NCBI RefSeq assembly: GCF_024679245.1
Contig: NC_090191.1
Coordinates: 38,352,982 to 38,416,981 of the forward strand
Length of the DNA: 64,000 bases
Direction: 5' to 3'
Source: Pseudorasbora parva
Lineage: Eukaryota; Chordata; Actinopteri; Cypriniformes; Gobionidae
Shown here piece by piece: positions 36,187 to 63,554 of this stretch (positions within the stretch are counted from its first letter, which is position 1; the number at the start of each line of letters is the position of its first letter). Both the position numbers and the translations under genes were made by a program. Under the pieces are notes generated by a model that was not told the DNA's origin, searched no databases, and saw only the letters and a list, made by a program, of their open reading frames with translations.

Positions 36187-38603
36187 CACATTAACTAGCC
36201 AACACACACATGAGAAGCCTCACCTGTCCGTCAACAGTCAACGTCTGTCCACACGACTTTGAGCTCTGCTTCTGTTGACCGAACGCTCCAAACACATCCT
36301 TTATTCTGTAGGAGAAACACAGAGATAAACACACATTCCTCCATACAGTACATCTAAATCATCAGAATGTCAAAGTTATCCTACATAATAGTTCATAAAT
36401 ATAAGATGACATATATATTAATAGTGTCAATTGAACAGTGCAGCTCTACTAGAGCATGAAGCAGCAGAACATCAGAGCTTCACTCCAACTGACTCTAATA
36501 ACAAACACCAGTCCAGTAGATTATTACCCACAGTAAGACTACAACAACACAGACAAAAACACAAGTCCTTGAGATTCTCCTTCATAATATCAATATTAGA
36601 TGGCGATTAGCTCAAAGCTTACAAATGCAAAGCATCAACCAGCGCTCGATCTGTTCTTCTGAAGCTCTGACAGCGAGCAAACAAAGCCTGAGATAAACCT
36701 TCATAAAGATCAGACTGCCTTCACACTTGATTAGATGTCAAATAACAAGTTTTAAGTGAAAGACTCCATCAATGCAAGATGTGTGTGTTCGCGAAGCGCT
36801 TGAAGTCCATCACAATGACGTGAATGTAAATAAACTGACAGGTGAGCAGAACTATCTGTACAAACTTACACAATTATGCAAAACATTAATTTATAAGGAC
36901 AAATCTACTTACGGTTGAGTCGGGTGAATCTATATTCCCATATTTAGTCAGTTTTGTCGGTTTATTTGCTGAAATATGTGCAGTTGAGAGATCAGTTTTC
37001 ATCCGCACGTGCTGTAGCGACTGTCGTCAAGCGTCATTGTTGTCAAGGACCCAAAGGTGTCGCGCGGATAGTCAACCCCGCTCGCGCCGCCCAGTGGAGC
37101 GGATGAGAAACTGCACCTCAGTTCCTGTCATTCTGCTAATAGTGTTGTAGCCAACTTAAATGCGTTCTGGGCAAGCGAATCTGTGGACAGTCGTAGGTGA
37201 GAGGGCTGTTATTTAATGTTCATAAGTTTTAAATAACTAATGTATGATTTTGTCAGGGTCTGAGATAGATAAAATGACATGAGTAAACACTTAAAACATG
37301 GTTCAGGAGATCGCATGAGGTTTGTTTATTAGTCTGTTTGTCACGTTTTTATGTTTAAAGTGATGTTTATCACGTTTGTTCAGAGTTAAACAGTGGTTTC
37401 GTGTTGTAATGTAATCTAACAACAATATTAAACTAGTGATATAACGACTAAACATTTTAATTGTGTTTAAAGGCCGCTTTTACTGATGAATATAACAGGC
37501 ACAGGCATGATATCAGATGAGTGTCAGCGCCGCCTTGTGGACAATAAGCGTATCTGTATTCAATAATGAGAACAGCAGCAGGAGGAAAGAGACTCAAATA
37601 AAGCAAGAGCTGCTCACTGCAGAGCCGAATGACGTCCAGCTCCACCTCTGTGGATCTGATGGTTGGAGGGATGGGCGGGGTTAGGGAGTGGTTTGACCTT
37701 CTAGCTCCACCCATTACACCCGAATTACATCTAGAGAGAGCTGGAGCTGGACTTCATGCTCCACCAGTGACTCCTTTCAAATAAAGCAGAGGAGTGTAAT
37801 CCTGCTCCTGTCAGACACTTTCCAAAGTTTAGCTCCAACCTCATTCATTAAAACACCTGGAGCTGCTCATCAACGTCTTCAGGTTTACTAGAAACTTCCA
37901 GGCAGGAGTGGTCGACTGATAAAACCTATTTACTTGATGCTATCTGTAATTGTATGTGTTATCAGTTTGAGTAGGACATGAAAAGTGTTAATAAAGTTCA
38001 TAATGACAAATCTTATGATAATGTGAATATTTGGAAATATTTCAGTCACTCATTACAGCAATATTACTGACTCATATTATTAACAATTTGTTATGTAACT
38101 CAAATAATCCAGGTTCAGTCCTGAACATGAACATTAGAGACTTTTAAAATCATCTAAAAATTACTAACAATAAAACAATGAAGTCCTGTCATACAAATGA
38201 ACACAGATAATGTGCACGTGATGACTAGGAGATTCATGTTCTCAAGCCGGTAAAAGACTGAAACACCAAACACACCCAAAACACACATTAACTGCAGACT
38301 CAGTGTTTAAGTGGATAAAGCGTTGAGTTTTAATCCTGGAGACCCGAGTTCAAATCCCACTAATACTTCTGTTTAAATTGTTGTCAATAAATCCAACAAA
38401 GTGTCCCAAACACCGGCCCTCAGTGTGAAAGCCACGGTGGCGCTGCCGGCTAAACACACGTTCTCCAACGAAGAAGTGGTGATGAGGTGTGGGTTCAAAC
38501 CCCAGCTCAGTGTGTGAAGACACTCAGTCAAAGCTTTAACTGCTTTACTGGAGAATCCGACAGGATAACAGTGAAGTATAAGTTCCCTCACAAGTAGAGA
38601 CAA

Positions 38604-38677
38604 GAGACCTGTGGCTCAATGGTATGAGCGCTGCCTCACGGGTTCAGAGGTTGCTGGTTCGATCCCAGCTGGATCTC
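38604..38677 (+). ncRNA. tRNA-like sequence 3a
   Basis: As 1a, but the 3' acceptor strand has GGATCTC for GGGTCTC, introducing one mismatch. A and B boxes unchanged. Confidence 0.5.
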
Positions 38678-38908
38678 TTTAATATGGGATCAAGTCCAAC
38701 TATTGCTGACTTTAAACTCTTCTCATTAGACAAGATGTCCTGAAAATCAATCACTGTCACAAGATCCATGATGGGCGAGTGGATAAACACACACACTCTC
38801 TGAGGACGAGGCTGTGATGAAGACACGGGTTCAAATCTCACTTTAACTGCTTTATTGGAAACTCTCAGGATAACAGTGAAGTATAAGTTCCCTCACATGT
38901 AGAGACAA

Positions 38909-38982
38909 GAGACCTGTGGCTCAATGGTATGAGCGCTGCCTCACGGGTTCAGAGGTTGCTGGTTCGATCCCAGCCGGGTCTC
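38909..38982 (+). ncRNA. tRNA-like sequence 3b (possible SINE head)
   Basis: Identical to 1b and 2b, with the same body and a longer A run (about 14) near 39087-39100. Confidence 0.55.
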
Positions 38983-39144
38983 TGCGATACGAGTGAATGA
39001 TGTGTGAGTGAAGGGGTGGGGATGAGTCGGGTCCCCCCCCAAGCCATGGCGCCAGGTACAGCAGGGGTTATGCTTTTGGAAACGTTAAAAAAAAAAAAAA
39101 TTAGCTGTATAAAATTTTGACCCACCGTCCCTTCCCCAACTACT

Positions 39145-39206
39145 TAGGTTACCATTGGTTTCTTTTCAAAGGAGTCACCCTCCAAAAAGAAACCGATAGT
39201 AACCTA
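39145..39206. other. Conserved hairpin, unit 3
   Basis: Same arms as unit 1, with 'ttttcaaaggag' instead of 'tttttaaaggag' next to the loop. Confidence 0.65.
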
Positions 39207-41040
39207 CACATTAACTAGCCAACACACACATGAGAAGCCTCACCTGTCCGTCAACAGTCAACGTCTGTCCACACGACTTTGAGCTCTGCTTCTGTTGACC
39301 GGACGCTCCAAACACATCCTTTATTCTGTAGGAGAAACACAGAGATAAACACACATTACTCCATACAGTACATCTAAATCATCAAATTCAAAGTTATCCT
39401 ACATAATAATTCATAAATATAAGATGACATATATATTAATAGTGTCACTTGAACAGTGCAGCTCTACTAAAGCATGAAGCAGCAGAACATCAGAGCTTCA
39501 CTCCAACTGACTCTAATAACAAACACCAGTCCAGTAGATTATTACCCACAGTAAGACTACAACAACACAGACAAAAACACAAGTCCTTGAGATTCTCCCT
39601 CATAATATCAATATTAGATGGCGATTCGCTCAAAGCTTACAAATGCAAAGCATCAACCAGCGCTCGATCTGTTCTTCTGAAGCTCTGACAGCGAGCAAAC
39701 AAAGCCTGAGATAAACCTTCATAAAGATCAGACTGCCTTCACACTTGATTAGATGTCAAATTACAAGTTTTAAGTGAAAGACTCCATCAATGCAAGATGT
39801 GTGTGTTCGCGAAGCGCGTGAAGTTCATCACAATGACGTGAATGTAAATAAACTGACAGGTGAGCAGAACTATCTGTACAAACTTACACAATTATGCAAA
39901 ACATTCATTTATAAGGACAAATCTACTTACGGTTGAGTCGGGTGAATCTATATTCCCATATTTTGTCCGTTTTGTCGGTTTATTTGCTGAAATATGTGCA
40001 GTTGAGTGATCAGTTTTCGTCCGCACGTGCTGTAGCGACTGTCGTCAAGCGTCATTGTTGTCAAGGACCCAAAGGTGTCGCGCGGACAGTCAACCCCGCT
40101 CGCGCCGCCCAGTGGAGCGGATGAGAAACTGCACCTCAGTTCCTGTCATTCTGCTAATAGTGTTGTAGCCAACTTAAATGTGTTCTGGGCAAGCGAATCT
40201 GTGGACAGTCGTAGGTGAGAGGGCTGTTATTTAATGTTCATAAGTTTTAAATAACTAATGTATGATTTTGTCAGGGTCTGAGATAGATTAATGCTCAACT
40301 GATGCCGAGACAGATAAAATGACACGAGTAAACACTTAAAACATGGTTCAGGAGATCGTATGAGGTTCGTTTGTCACGTTTTTTTGTTTAAAGTGATGTT
40401 TATCACGTTTGTTCAGAGTTAAACAGTGGTTTCGTGTTGTAATGTAATCTAACAACAATATTAAACTAGTGATATAACGACTAAACATTTTAATTGTGTT
40501 TAAAGGCCGCTTTTACTGATGAATATAACAGGCACAGGCATGATATCAGATGAGTGTCAGCGCCGCCTTGTGGACAATAAGCGTATCTGTATTCAATAAT
40601 GAGAACAGTAGCAGGAGGAAAGAGACTCAAATAAAGCAAGAGCTGCTCACTGCAGAGCCGAATGACGTCCAGCTCCACCTCTGTGGATCTGATGGTTGGA
40701 GGGATGGGCGGGGTTAGGGAGTGGTTTGACCTTCTAGCTTCACCCATTACACCCGAATTACATCTAGAGAGAGATGGAGCTGGACTTCACGCTCCACCAG
40801 TGACTCCTTTCAAATAAAGCAGAGGAGTGTAATCCTGCTCCTGTCAGACACTTTCCAGAGTTTAGCTCCAACCTCATTCATTAAAACACCTGGAGCTGCT
40901 CATCAACGTCTTCAGGTTTACTAGAAACTTCCAGGCAGGAGTTGAGTTTTAATGATGGAGTCTTAAGATCAAATCCCACTATTGCTTGTTAAATTACTGA
41001 CGTAAAAGCTAAAGCCGACAGGAACGTTTCAGACTCTATG

Positions 41041-41103
41041 GCTTAGCCTCAGTGGAGATTCGTTTGCCTTTCATGTGGAAAGGTTGTGGTACAAATCCCA
41101 CTC
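41041..41103 (+). other. Extra tRNA-like fragment at unit 3/4 junction
   Basis: 'cctcagtggagattcg' (D-arm-like) and 'gttgtggtacaaatcccact' (degenerate T arm). A related truncated piece ('gagaatcatttgcctttcat') lies at 32227-32247, so the same fragment was joined to module A at the start of unit 1. Confidence 0.35.
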
Positions 41104-41466
41104 TTACATAAGTTTGTCATCATTTACATCAATGCTAATAAAACACTCAATAACGTGACGCACTCAGCAGCTCAGTAGATAAAGCGTTGAGTTTTAATCC
41201 TGGAGACCCGAGTTCAAATCCCACTAATGCTTCTGTTAAATTGTTGTTAATAAATCCAACAAAGTGTCCCAAACACCGACCCTCAGTGTGAAAGCCACGG
41301 TGGCGCTGCCGGCTAAACACACGTTCTCCAATGAAGAAGTGGCGATGAGGTGTGGGTTCAAACCCCAGCTCAGTGTGTGAAGAGACTCTGCCAAAGCTTT
41401 AACTGCTTTACTGGAGAATCCGACAGGATAACAGTGAAGTATAAGTTCCCTCACAAGTAGAGACAA

Positions 41467-41540
41467 GAGATCTGTGGCTCAATGGTATGAGCGCTGCCTC
41501 ACGGGTTCAGAGGTTGCTGGTTCGATCCCAGCTGGGTCTC
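41467..41540 (+). ncRNA. tRNA-like sequence 4a
   Basis: As 1a with C to T in the 5' acceptor strand (GAGATCT), which still pairs as T-G with GGGTCTC. A and B boxes unchanged in the diverged unit. Confidence 0.55.
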
Positions 41541-41769
41541 TATAATAGGGGTTCAAGTCCCACTATTGCTGACTTTAAACTCTTCTCATTAGACAAGATG
41601 TCCTGAAAACCAGTCACTGTCACAAGATCCATGATGGGCGAGTGGATAAACACACACACTCTGAGGACGAGGCTGTGATGAAGACACGGGTTCAAATCTC
41701 ACTTTAACTGCTTTATTGGAAACTCTCAAGATAACAGTGAAGTATAAGTTCCTTCACGTATAGAGACAA

Positions 41770-41843
41770 GAGATCTGTGGCTCAATGGTATGAGCGCTGC
41801 CTCACGGGTTCAGAGGTTGCTGGTTCGATCCCAGCCGGGTCTC
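41770..41843 (+). ncRNA. tRNA-like sequence 4b (possible SINE head)
   Basis: Same change as 4a. It is followed by a body that shares only its two ends ('tgcgatacgag' and 'cagcaggggttat') with units 1-3, then an A run near 41970. Confidence 0.55.
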
Positions 41844-42024
41844 TGCGATACGAGCGAATGTGGTGAGAGTGAGTGGCGCGCCCAAAGGAGGGGGATACCG
41901 GTGCGGTCTCCCCCCGGAGCTTCCGGCACAATCTCCAGCAGGGGTTATACTTTTGGACACAAGGGAGAAAAAAAAAAAAATTAATATATAAAAATGCTCA
42001 ACCGCCGTCCCTTCCCCACCCGTT

Positions 42025-42086
42025 TAGGTTCCCATCGTTTGCTTTCAAAAGGGAAGGCCCTTCAAAAAGAAAACGATGGGAACCTA
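42025..42086. other. Conserved hairpin, unit 4 (compensated)
   Basis: TAGGTTCCCATCGTTT pairs perfectly with AAACGATGGGAACCTA. Relative to units 1-3 both arms changed together at two stem positions (A-T to C-G, and T-G or T-A to C-G), and the C-A mismatch is repaired. Confidence 0.7.
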
Positions 42087-42550
42087 CATGTTCAGCTCAA
42101 TAAAACACACACACACACATTATATACATTACCTGTCCATGAGCAGAAGTCCATCATTACAGCCGACGTCTGTCCACACGACTCTGAGCTCGGCTTCTGC
42201 TGGAAGGGTTTACGCTCCACAACACATCACTGATTCTGTAAAGTCACGGCACAAACAAACACACGTTACACACTGAATAAATCTGAATTAAACACTAAAA
42301 ATAACAGTATACAATGAGATCTGTTATAGATCTGTAATGTTGTATCAATCGTCTCGTTTTAGTTCAGATGATGATAATTCAATGACTGACAAAATTATGA
42401 AAACACTGAATAAGAAATAAAAACTAAATCTAATTAAAGAAAACCATCAGAACAAGATTATAGAAATGATACGCAATGAAGTGTCTGGTCAATGTTTGAT
42501 TCTTGTAGTAATATTATGACAGGTTTAATTAAAACAGCATTTTAAAGGCT

Positions 42551-42697
42551 GTGTAATTCACCCAAATCACCACAGGAGGGCGAGACACTTTTAAGTTCAT
42601 TGGAGTGGATTTGCAGCGGTGTAATTCACTCAAATCACCACAGGAGGGCGAGACACTTTTAAGTTCATTGGAGTGGATTTGCAGCGGTGTAATTCAC
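42551..42697. repeat. 68-bp direct repeat, two copies plus a partial third
   Basis: 'gtgtaattca' begins at 42551, 42619 and 42687. Each full copy contains 'caccacaggagggcgagaca' and 'ttggagtggatttgcagcgg', with one C/T difference. Confidence 0.95.
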
Positions 42698-42732
42698 ACT
42701 AATTCTAAAGGCTGTGTTTTCCTCTCATATTC

Positions 42733-43762
42733 CAGTCATAACAGGAAGTAGAAAAGTATGAATGTATTTTTGGTGCAAAACACCTGAACACGTGTGAGAG
42801 TGAAATGTGTATCTGTAAAGCATATATCCACACATGTGTATCAATAAATTTGAAGTCACAGAGAAAAATCTTTTATGAGTTATTAGCTTGTAGCTTTTTT
42901 TCTCTCTTACAAACACAACACAACAGTTACACCTTCACACATTCTTCACTGCAGGTGCACAAATCCTATTCTACGAATCACACATGAAGAAACTCATACG
43001 CTCACATTTTTGCTACAGTGCATATGGTGCAAAACGCAGTCACACACCTGTATCAAAAATGTGAAGTCACGGACAAATTTTGCACATCCGCAAATTAACA
43101 TGTGAATCCATAGCCTGGATGCCAGCCGAATTTAGCCCCGCCCACAATTTTTTTAGGTCTGGCAGTTCGGTCTCTGGGGGAAAAATGGCGTTTGGGGGTA
43201 AAATGTGTGTAATTTTGGCAAGGTTGTCTGCTAATATTTGCACTCATGGGTCTATATATCACAAAATAGTCGCTTCAACCCGAGGAAAAAAACGCGGACT
43301 TGGCAACACAGTTGACATTTGACAATGCATCGCTTTGTTGCTCTGATTGGTTGTTTGTCTATCCAATTGATATCTTTCCTGGTTAGGTTGAAACACGCCC
43401 CATAATCACAGCTCAACATTATGCAGTTTCAGACTCATGTTCTGACTAGAATTGAGTATAACACTTGAAGAATATTTGGTCACAAATGCATTACTTTTCT
43501 TGGATATTTTTCTAACACAATCACAAGTCCAATCACTACAACTGCTTGAATCTGCTGCTATGAGCCTCACGTGCAGTTTTTACGCCTTCAAATGACAAGT
43601 TTAACGCGCTCTCACTTTTGCACCAAATACACAGAGAAATGTGGAGCAAAAGTGAGTTGTGCATATAAGAGGCTGCCTCAGGCCCTGTGCAGAGAGCAGA
43701 GAATCTCGGCCAATCAGAAGAGCTCGTTTGTACAGAGCCCCGCCCCCTACGGGACGAGGTCT

Positions 43763-43836
<74 letters not shown>

Positions 43837-44172
43837 GTGGAAAATTTGTCCATGACTTCACATTTTTGATACAGGTGTGTGACTGCGTTTTGCACCATAT
43901 GCACTGCAGCAACGGAGTTTTTTCATGTTTGATCCATATAGAATAGGATTTGTGCACCTGCAGTGAAGAATGTGTGAAGGTGTAACTGTTGTGTTGTGTT
44001 TGTAAGAGAGAAAAACATGCTACAAGTTTACAACAAGATTTTTCTCTGTGACTTCAAATTTATTGATACACATGTGTGGATATAAGCTTTACAGATACAA
44101 ATTTCACTCTCACACGTGTTCAGGTGTTTTGCACCAAAAATACCTTCATAACCGAGTCCTGTTTCTATGACC
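42733..44172. mobile_element. 1.4-kb palindromic element with arms of about 340 bp
   Basis: The left arm (42733-43078) and right arm (43838-44172) are inverted copies with scattered differences. Examples are 'ttttggtgcaaaacacctga', 'tcaataaatttgaagtcaca' and 'gtgcatatggtgcaaaacgc' on the left and their complements on the right. The 760-base centre has no transposase and ends in a GATA microsatellite. It fits a non-autonomous DNA transposon with long terminal inverted repeats. It lies between the tRNA-like array and the ndufa5 promoter. Confidence 0.75.
43763..43834. repeat. (GATA)n microsatellite, about 18 units
   Basis: An uninterrupted 'atagatag' run directly adjoining the right arm of the palindromic element. 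Confidence 0.95.
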
Positions 44173-44468
44173 GCCATATTGGAACGGTCAGACGAGTGTG
44201 GGGTTGTCGAATGTTGTATATCTGACTATAATACATCCAAATATCTATTCTGCCCTCAAAACTCGATCAGGTGAAGATAGTTCACCTCAGGAGACAGAGC
44301 GTTAAGCTCACATTGGTTTTGGACGTGCCTTGATGCTTTCCTACCTTGGAATGCATCCTCCGAAGGCAGCATTTTAAAACTTTCAGACGCAGCCATGAAG
44401 CTGTTAACGAGAGCACGGACGTCACACTCAGGCGACGGAAGTTACGTCATTGAAGCGCAGAGGCAGAA

Positions 44469-45796
44469 ATGGCTGGGTTGATCAAAAAGGTACGTGGGGA
44501 GGTCATAGAAATATATCAATAAAACTAGTAATAATTATCCGTAAACGAAGCTTGTGTCTATACTAAGGCGTTTATATATCGCCGCCCTTATCGTTCGTCC
44601 TTAGCGTTTGTATTTTACTTTAAGCGCATTAGTCGTGCCTTGTTTGGACGATTGTGACAGCTGATGTGTGTGTGTGTGTGTGTGTGTGTTTAATGTCTTT
44701 TTTGAGCTATTATTGGGAAATCAACCTTTCATAATTTAGAGTGAGATGTATACGAATATGCATGTGGGCAGTAATAATGATACACTTGTGACATTGTCAT
44801 TACATATTTGCTTAAAGGAACATGCATGTGTATTAAAGCATGACGTTTATGGAAATATGCGGATTTTATTAATATTTTAATTGTCTTGTTTTTAGACCAC
44901 AGGCTTGGTTGGCCTTGCAGTCTCCCACAATCCACATGAGGTAAATGTCTTGATTCATTGTATTATCTCCATTCTTAATAAGAGCAGTTTATTAAATGTT
45001 TTGTGTCTGTTCTGTGTTTTGAGTTAGAGGAATTGTTTATGTAAGTTTAGTGCAAACTATTGAACAGGTTTTTTTTGTCTTTCTTAAAGCGTCTTCGGAT
45101 TCTGTACAGCAAGATCCTGGGCTCTCTGCAGACTATGCCCCAGGACGCTGCCTACAGGAAATACACTGAGCAACTGATCAACGAGAGGTTCAACCACGTC
45201 AAGGCCGTAAGACGTTTCACTGCAGTAAAAGACTGAGATTTAGATGGCCTTTAACTCTTATTGGTGTAAGAGATTGTCGTTTTTGTTCTATAAAGGAGCC
45301 AGATGTGGAAAAGCTTGAGAAGAAAATCAACTGTGGACAGATTGAGGAGGTTATTGCACAGGTGAGAGAACGCAATACTTAAAAGATCCCAAAGCCTCTG
45401 CCAATTACTGTCAGCAACTGAGTTAAAAGCACAAAATGTCTAATTTTTGGATTATAATATCCATAAACCACTAGAATAGTTATATATTTTGTTGACTTGT
45501 GTACTTACATTACACTTACTTACACACTCTGCGAAATCAAGGCGTCATCCAGCTACACCTTTGATTTGAATAAGCGACCCCATTAGCGAAAAATTACATA
45601 TTGTGGCTTTAATAAATAATGAATACTCTGAAGTAACATTTGAACTGTTTGGTGAACTTCATCGATTTATTTTGTCCATCTTGTGTCTCTGCAGGCTGAG
45701 GCTGAACTGGCTTTGTCCAGGAAGATGACGGAATGGAAACCATGGGAACCACTGGTAGAGGAAGCTCCGGTCAGCCAGTGGAAATGGCCCATCTGA
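44469..45796 (+). CDS. ndufa5: NADH dehydrogenase [ubiquinone] 1 alpha subcomplex subunit 5
   Basis: Accessory subunit of mitochondrial complex I, in the peripheral (Q-module) arm on the matrix side. Five exons: 44469-44489, 44896-44940, 45090-45206, 45296-45361 and 45695-45796. They total 351 bases and 116 residues, exactly the human length. Begins [20 protein letters not shown]. The conserved [22 protein letters not shown] and [17 protein letters not shown] blocks follow, and it ends VSQWKWPI. There is no classical cleavable presequence, as is usual for this subunit. It converges with ptprz1. AATAAA near 45843-45852 is the likely poly(A) signal. Intron 4 holds a dispersed repeat also seen near 58.8 kb. 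Confidence 0.97.
45432..45615. repeat. Dispersed repeat, copy 1, in ndufa5 intron 4
   Basis: Shares 'atatattttgttgacttgt', 'acctttgatttgaataagcg' and 'attacatattgtggctttaa'-type blocks with 58780-58975. Both copies have a matching start and end, so this is one element family. Confidence 0.7.
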
Positions 45797-46976
45797 AGTC
45801 CTCATGATGTTCATGTACATATATATTATGTTTATATTAAATAATAAATAAACACTGTCTGTTTACATTTTGTTTGTTATAGTGTGGAGGTCTTTTTTTT
45901 TTCATTTTCAATAGGATAAAATAAACATTTAAATACAAAAATTATATAACATTTTTATATGGTTAACGAGGTCATATCAGAAATTGCAGAATCATTCACT
46001 CTTAATTTTCCTTTAAAATTAGTGAATCGAACAGGCAATGAGAAATGACACTTACCTCAAGGAGGGACCTTTAAACTAAGATACAGTCAAGTGTGTATGT
46101 ATATTTTAATTTGTATTGTAACCTTGTGCCAACATGTTGTGCAGTAGCATTTGGAAATTAATCCAATAAAGAAATTACAATGTTAAGAAAAAATGGCCAA
46201 CACAAAATGCCTTTGAGAATGTAGAAGAAATTATGTTTTGTTTATTTTTATTGTTCTTTCTTTCGTGAATTTAAGTACATCCTGTGTTAATGTTTGACCA
46301 AAGGTCTACAAGATTAGACAGTTTAAATAAAGGTTGATAAATAACTGAATGATGGGTATGAACTGATGCAGATTCACTGCTGATTTACATCTAGAAGGAT
46401 GCGTTAAGAATGTATGAAAATGTCTGTTACAACACATATGAACTAAGTTAATTTAAAAAATCGTTCAGTTTCTACAATAATAAAATATGAAGCATTCAAT
46501 TGCTACAATAACAAAAGCAAACGTAGTAAAAAAAGAAACTAGTCATATAAATGTATTTTGGTCTGTCGGTGTGATGGATGTTTTATATATTAGAATCACA
46601 CCTCTCTCTTCTGAACTAGCAGGCTACATTCAAGAACACTTTTTTTATCTAAAGATTTTTTACCCCCAAAATAGATACCGTATGAAATCTTTTGCCCTGC
46701 TACTTATAAATATTTCTTCAACAGTTATGTCCAACTAAACCTAAGACACCACCAGCAATACAGCAGTCACCGTTTTTCCAAAGAGTAGAAATTTTGGCAT
46801 TAGTTACAACAATAATATTATATCAAAGTACAAAGGTAACAAAAAGGCACAATAAAAGACCAAATGACAGTATATTCTGTACCCATATAGTCCGCGTAGA
46901 GACTTTGGGAGGGTTTTGAGCAAAACTACTTTCTCTCGATTTACTGTACATTTCCTTCGGGGACGGCTCTGTGTAG

Positions 46977-62876
<15,900 letters not shown>

Positions 62877-63467
62877 CTACAAATACACACAAAAACGCAC
62901 AAACAATGAGTCAAAATTGCAAGACCTTGCTTACAGTTGAATAATAATAGTAGTTTGGCTTAGTAACAGATACGACAAAGTTGATAAGTTTGGTCTTGGA
63001 GGAATAGATCTGCTACACTGCTGCTGTTATTGGTGAGTGACGACATGCTGATGTGAGCAAGTAAAATGCTGCTGCTGTACAATATAGCATGCATGAATTA
63101 CCGTCGCAGATCTGTACAGGTGGAGCTGGGGAAGGTGAAGGGTTTCTGAAAGTGTGTTGCAACTGCTATAGAAAAGGCTGACCAGTGTTTGAAGGTTGAG
63201 CAGCGAGCTCATTGGCTACTGATACAGCAGGAACCAATCAGCTGTGCCCTATAGAGAATCATGTGTTTGCAAGCAGATTGAGTTAAGCACCTATCAACGT
63301 GCACCATCTAAATATTCATATCAGAACTTTATATTAATAAAAGTAATATAAAATGTGGTAAAAATGTATTAAAAATTTGTTACATTTTGTAAAAATAACA
63401 TTAAATAAATAAATAAAAATTCTTTCTTTCATAATACATAAATATGATATTGGAAAATATAATAATA

Positions 63468-63554
<87 letters not shown>

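Larger units (their letters stand above)
35306..38320. repeat. Tandem array unit 2 (about 3.01 kb)
   Basis: Same order and near-identical sequence as unit 1. A few indels distinguish it, for example loss of about 36 bases near 37268 and an added 'attagtctgtt' near 37328. Confidence 0.9.
38321..41184. repeat. Tandem array unit 3 (about 2.86 kb)
   Basis: Near-identical to units 1 and 2 until about 40940. There the AT-rich spacer is replaced by a second degenerate module-A-like piece ('gttgagttttaatgatggag') and another tRNA-like fragment (41041-41103). Confidence 0.9.
41185..42260. repeat. Tandem array unit 4 (partial, diverged)
   Basis: Keeps modules A to D, both tRNA-like copies, the hairpin and the exon-like block, but is clearly older. 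The body after copy 4b is largely different and GC-richer, and the CpG block is absent. This makes it the informative comparison for what is conserved. Confidence 0.85.

Noticed and set aside
32240..42260. CRISPR-like or prokaryotic tRNA operon reading of the array
   Set aside because: Eukaryotic introns and gene content surround it; repeats are 3 kb units, not short direct repeats with spacers.
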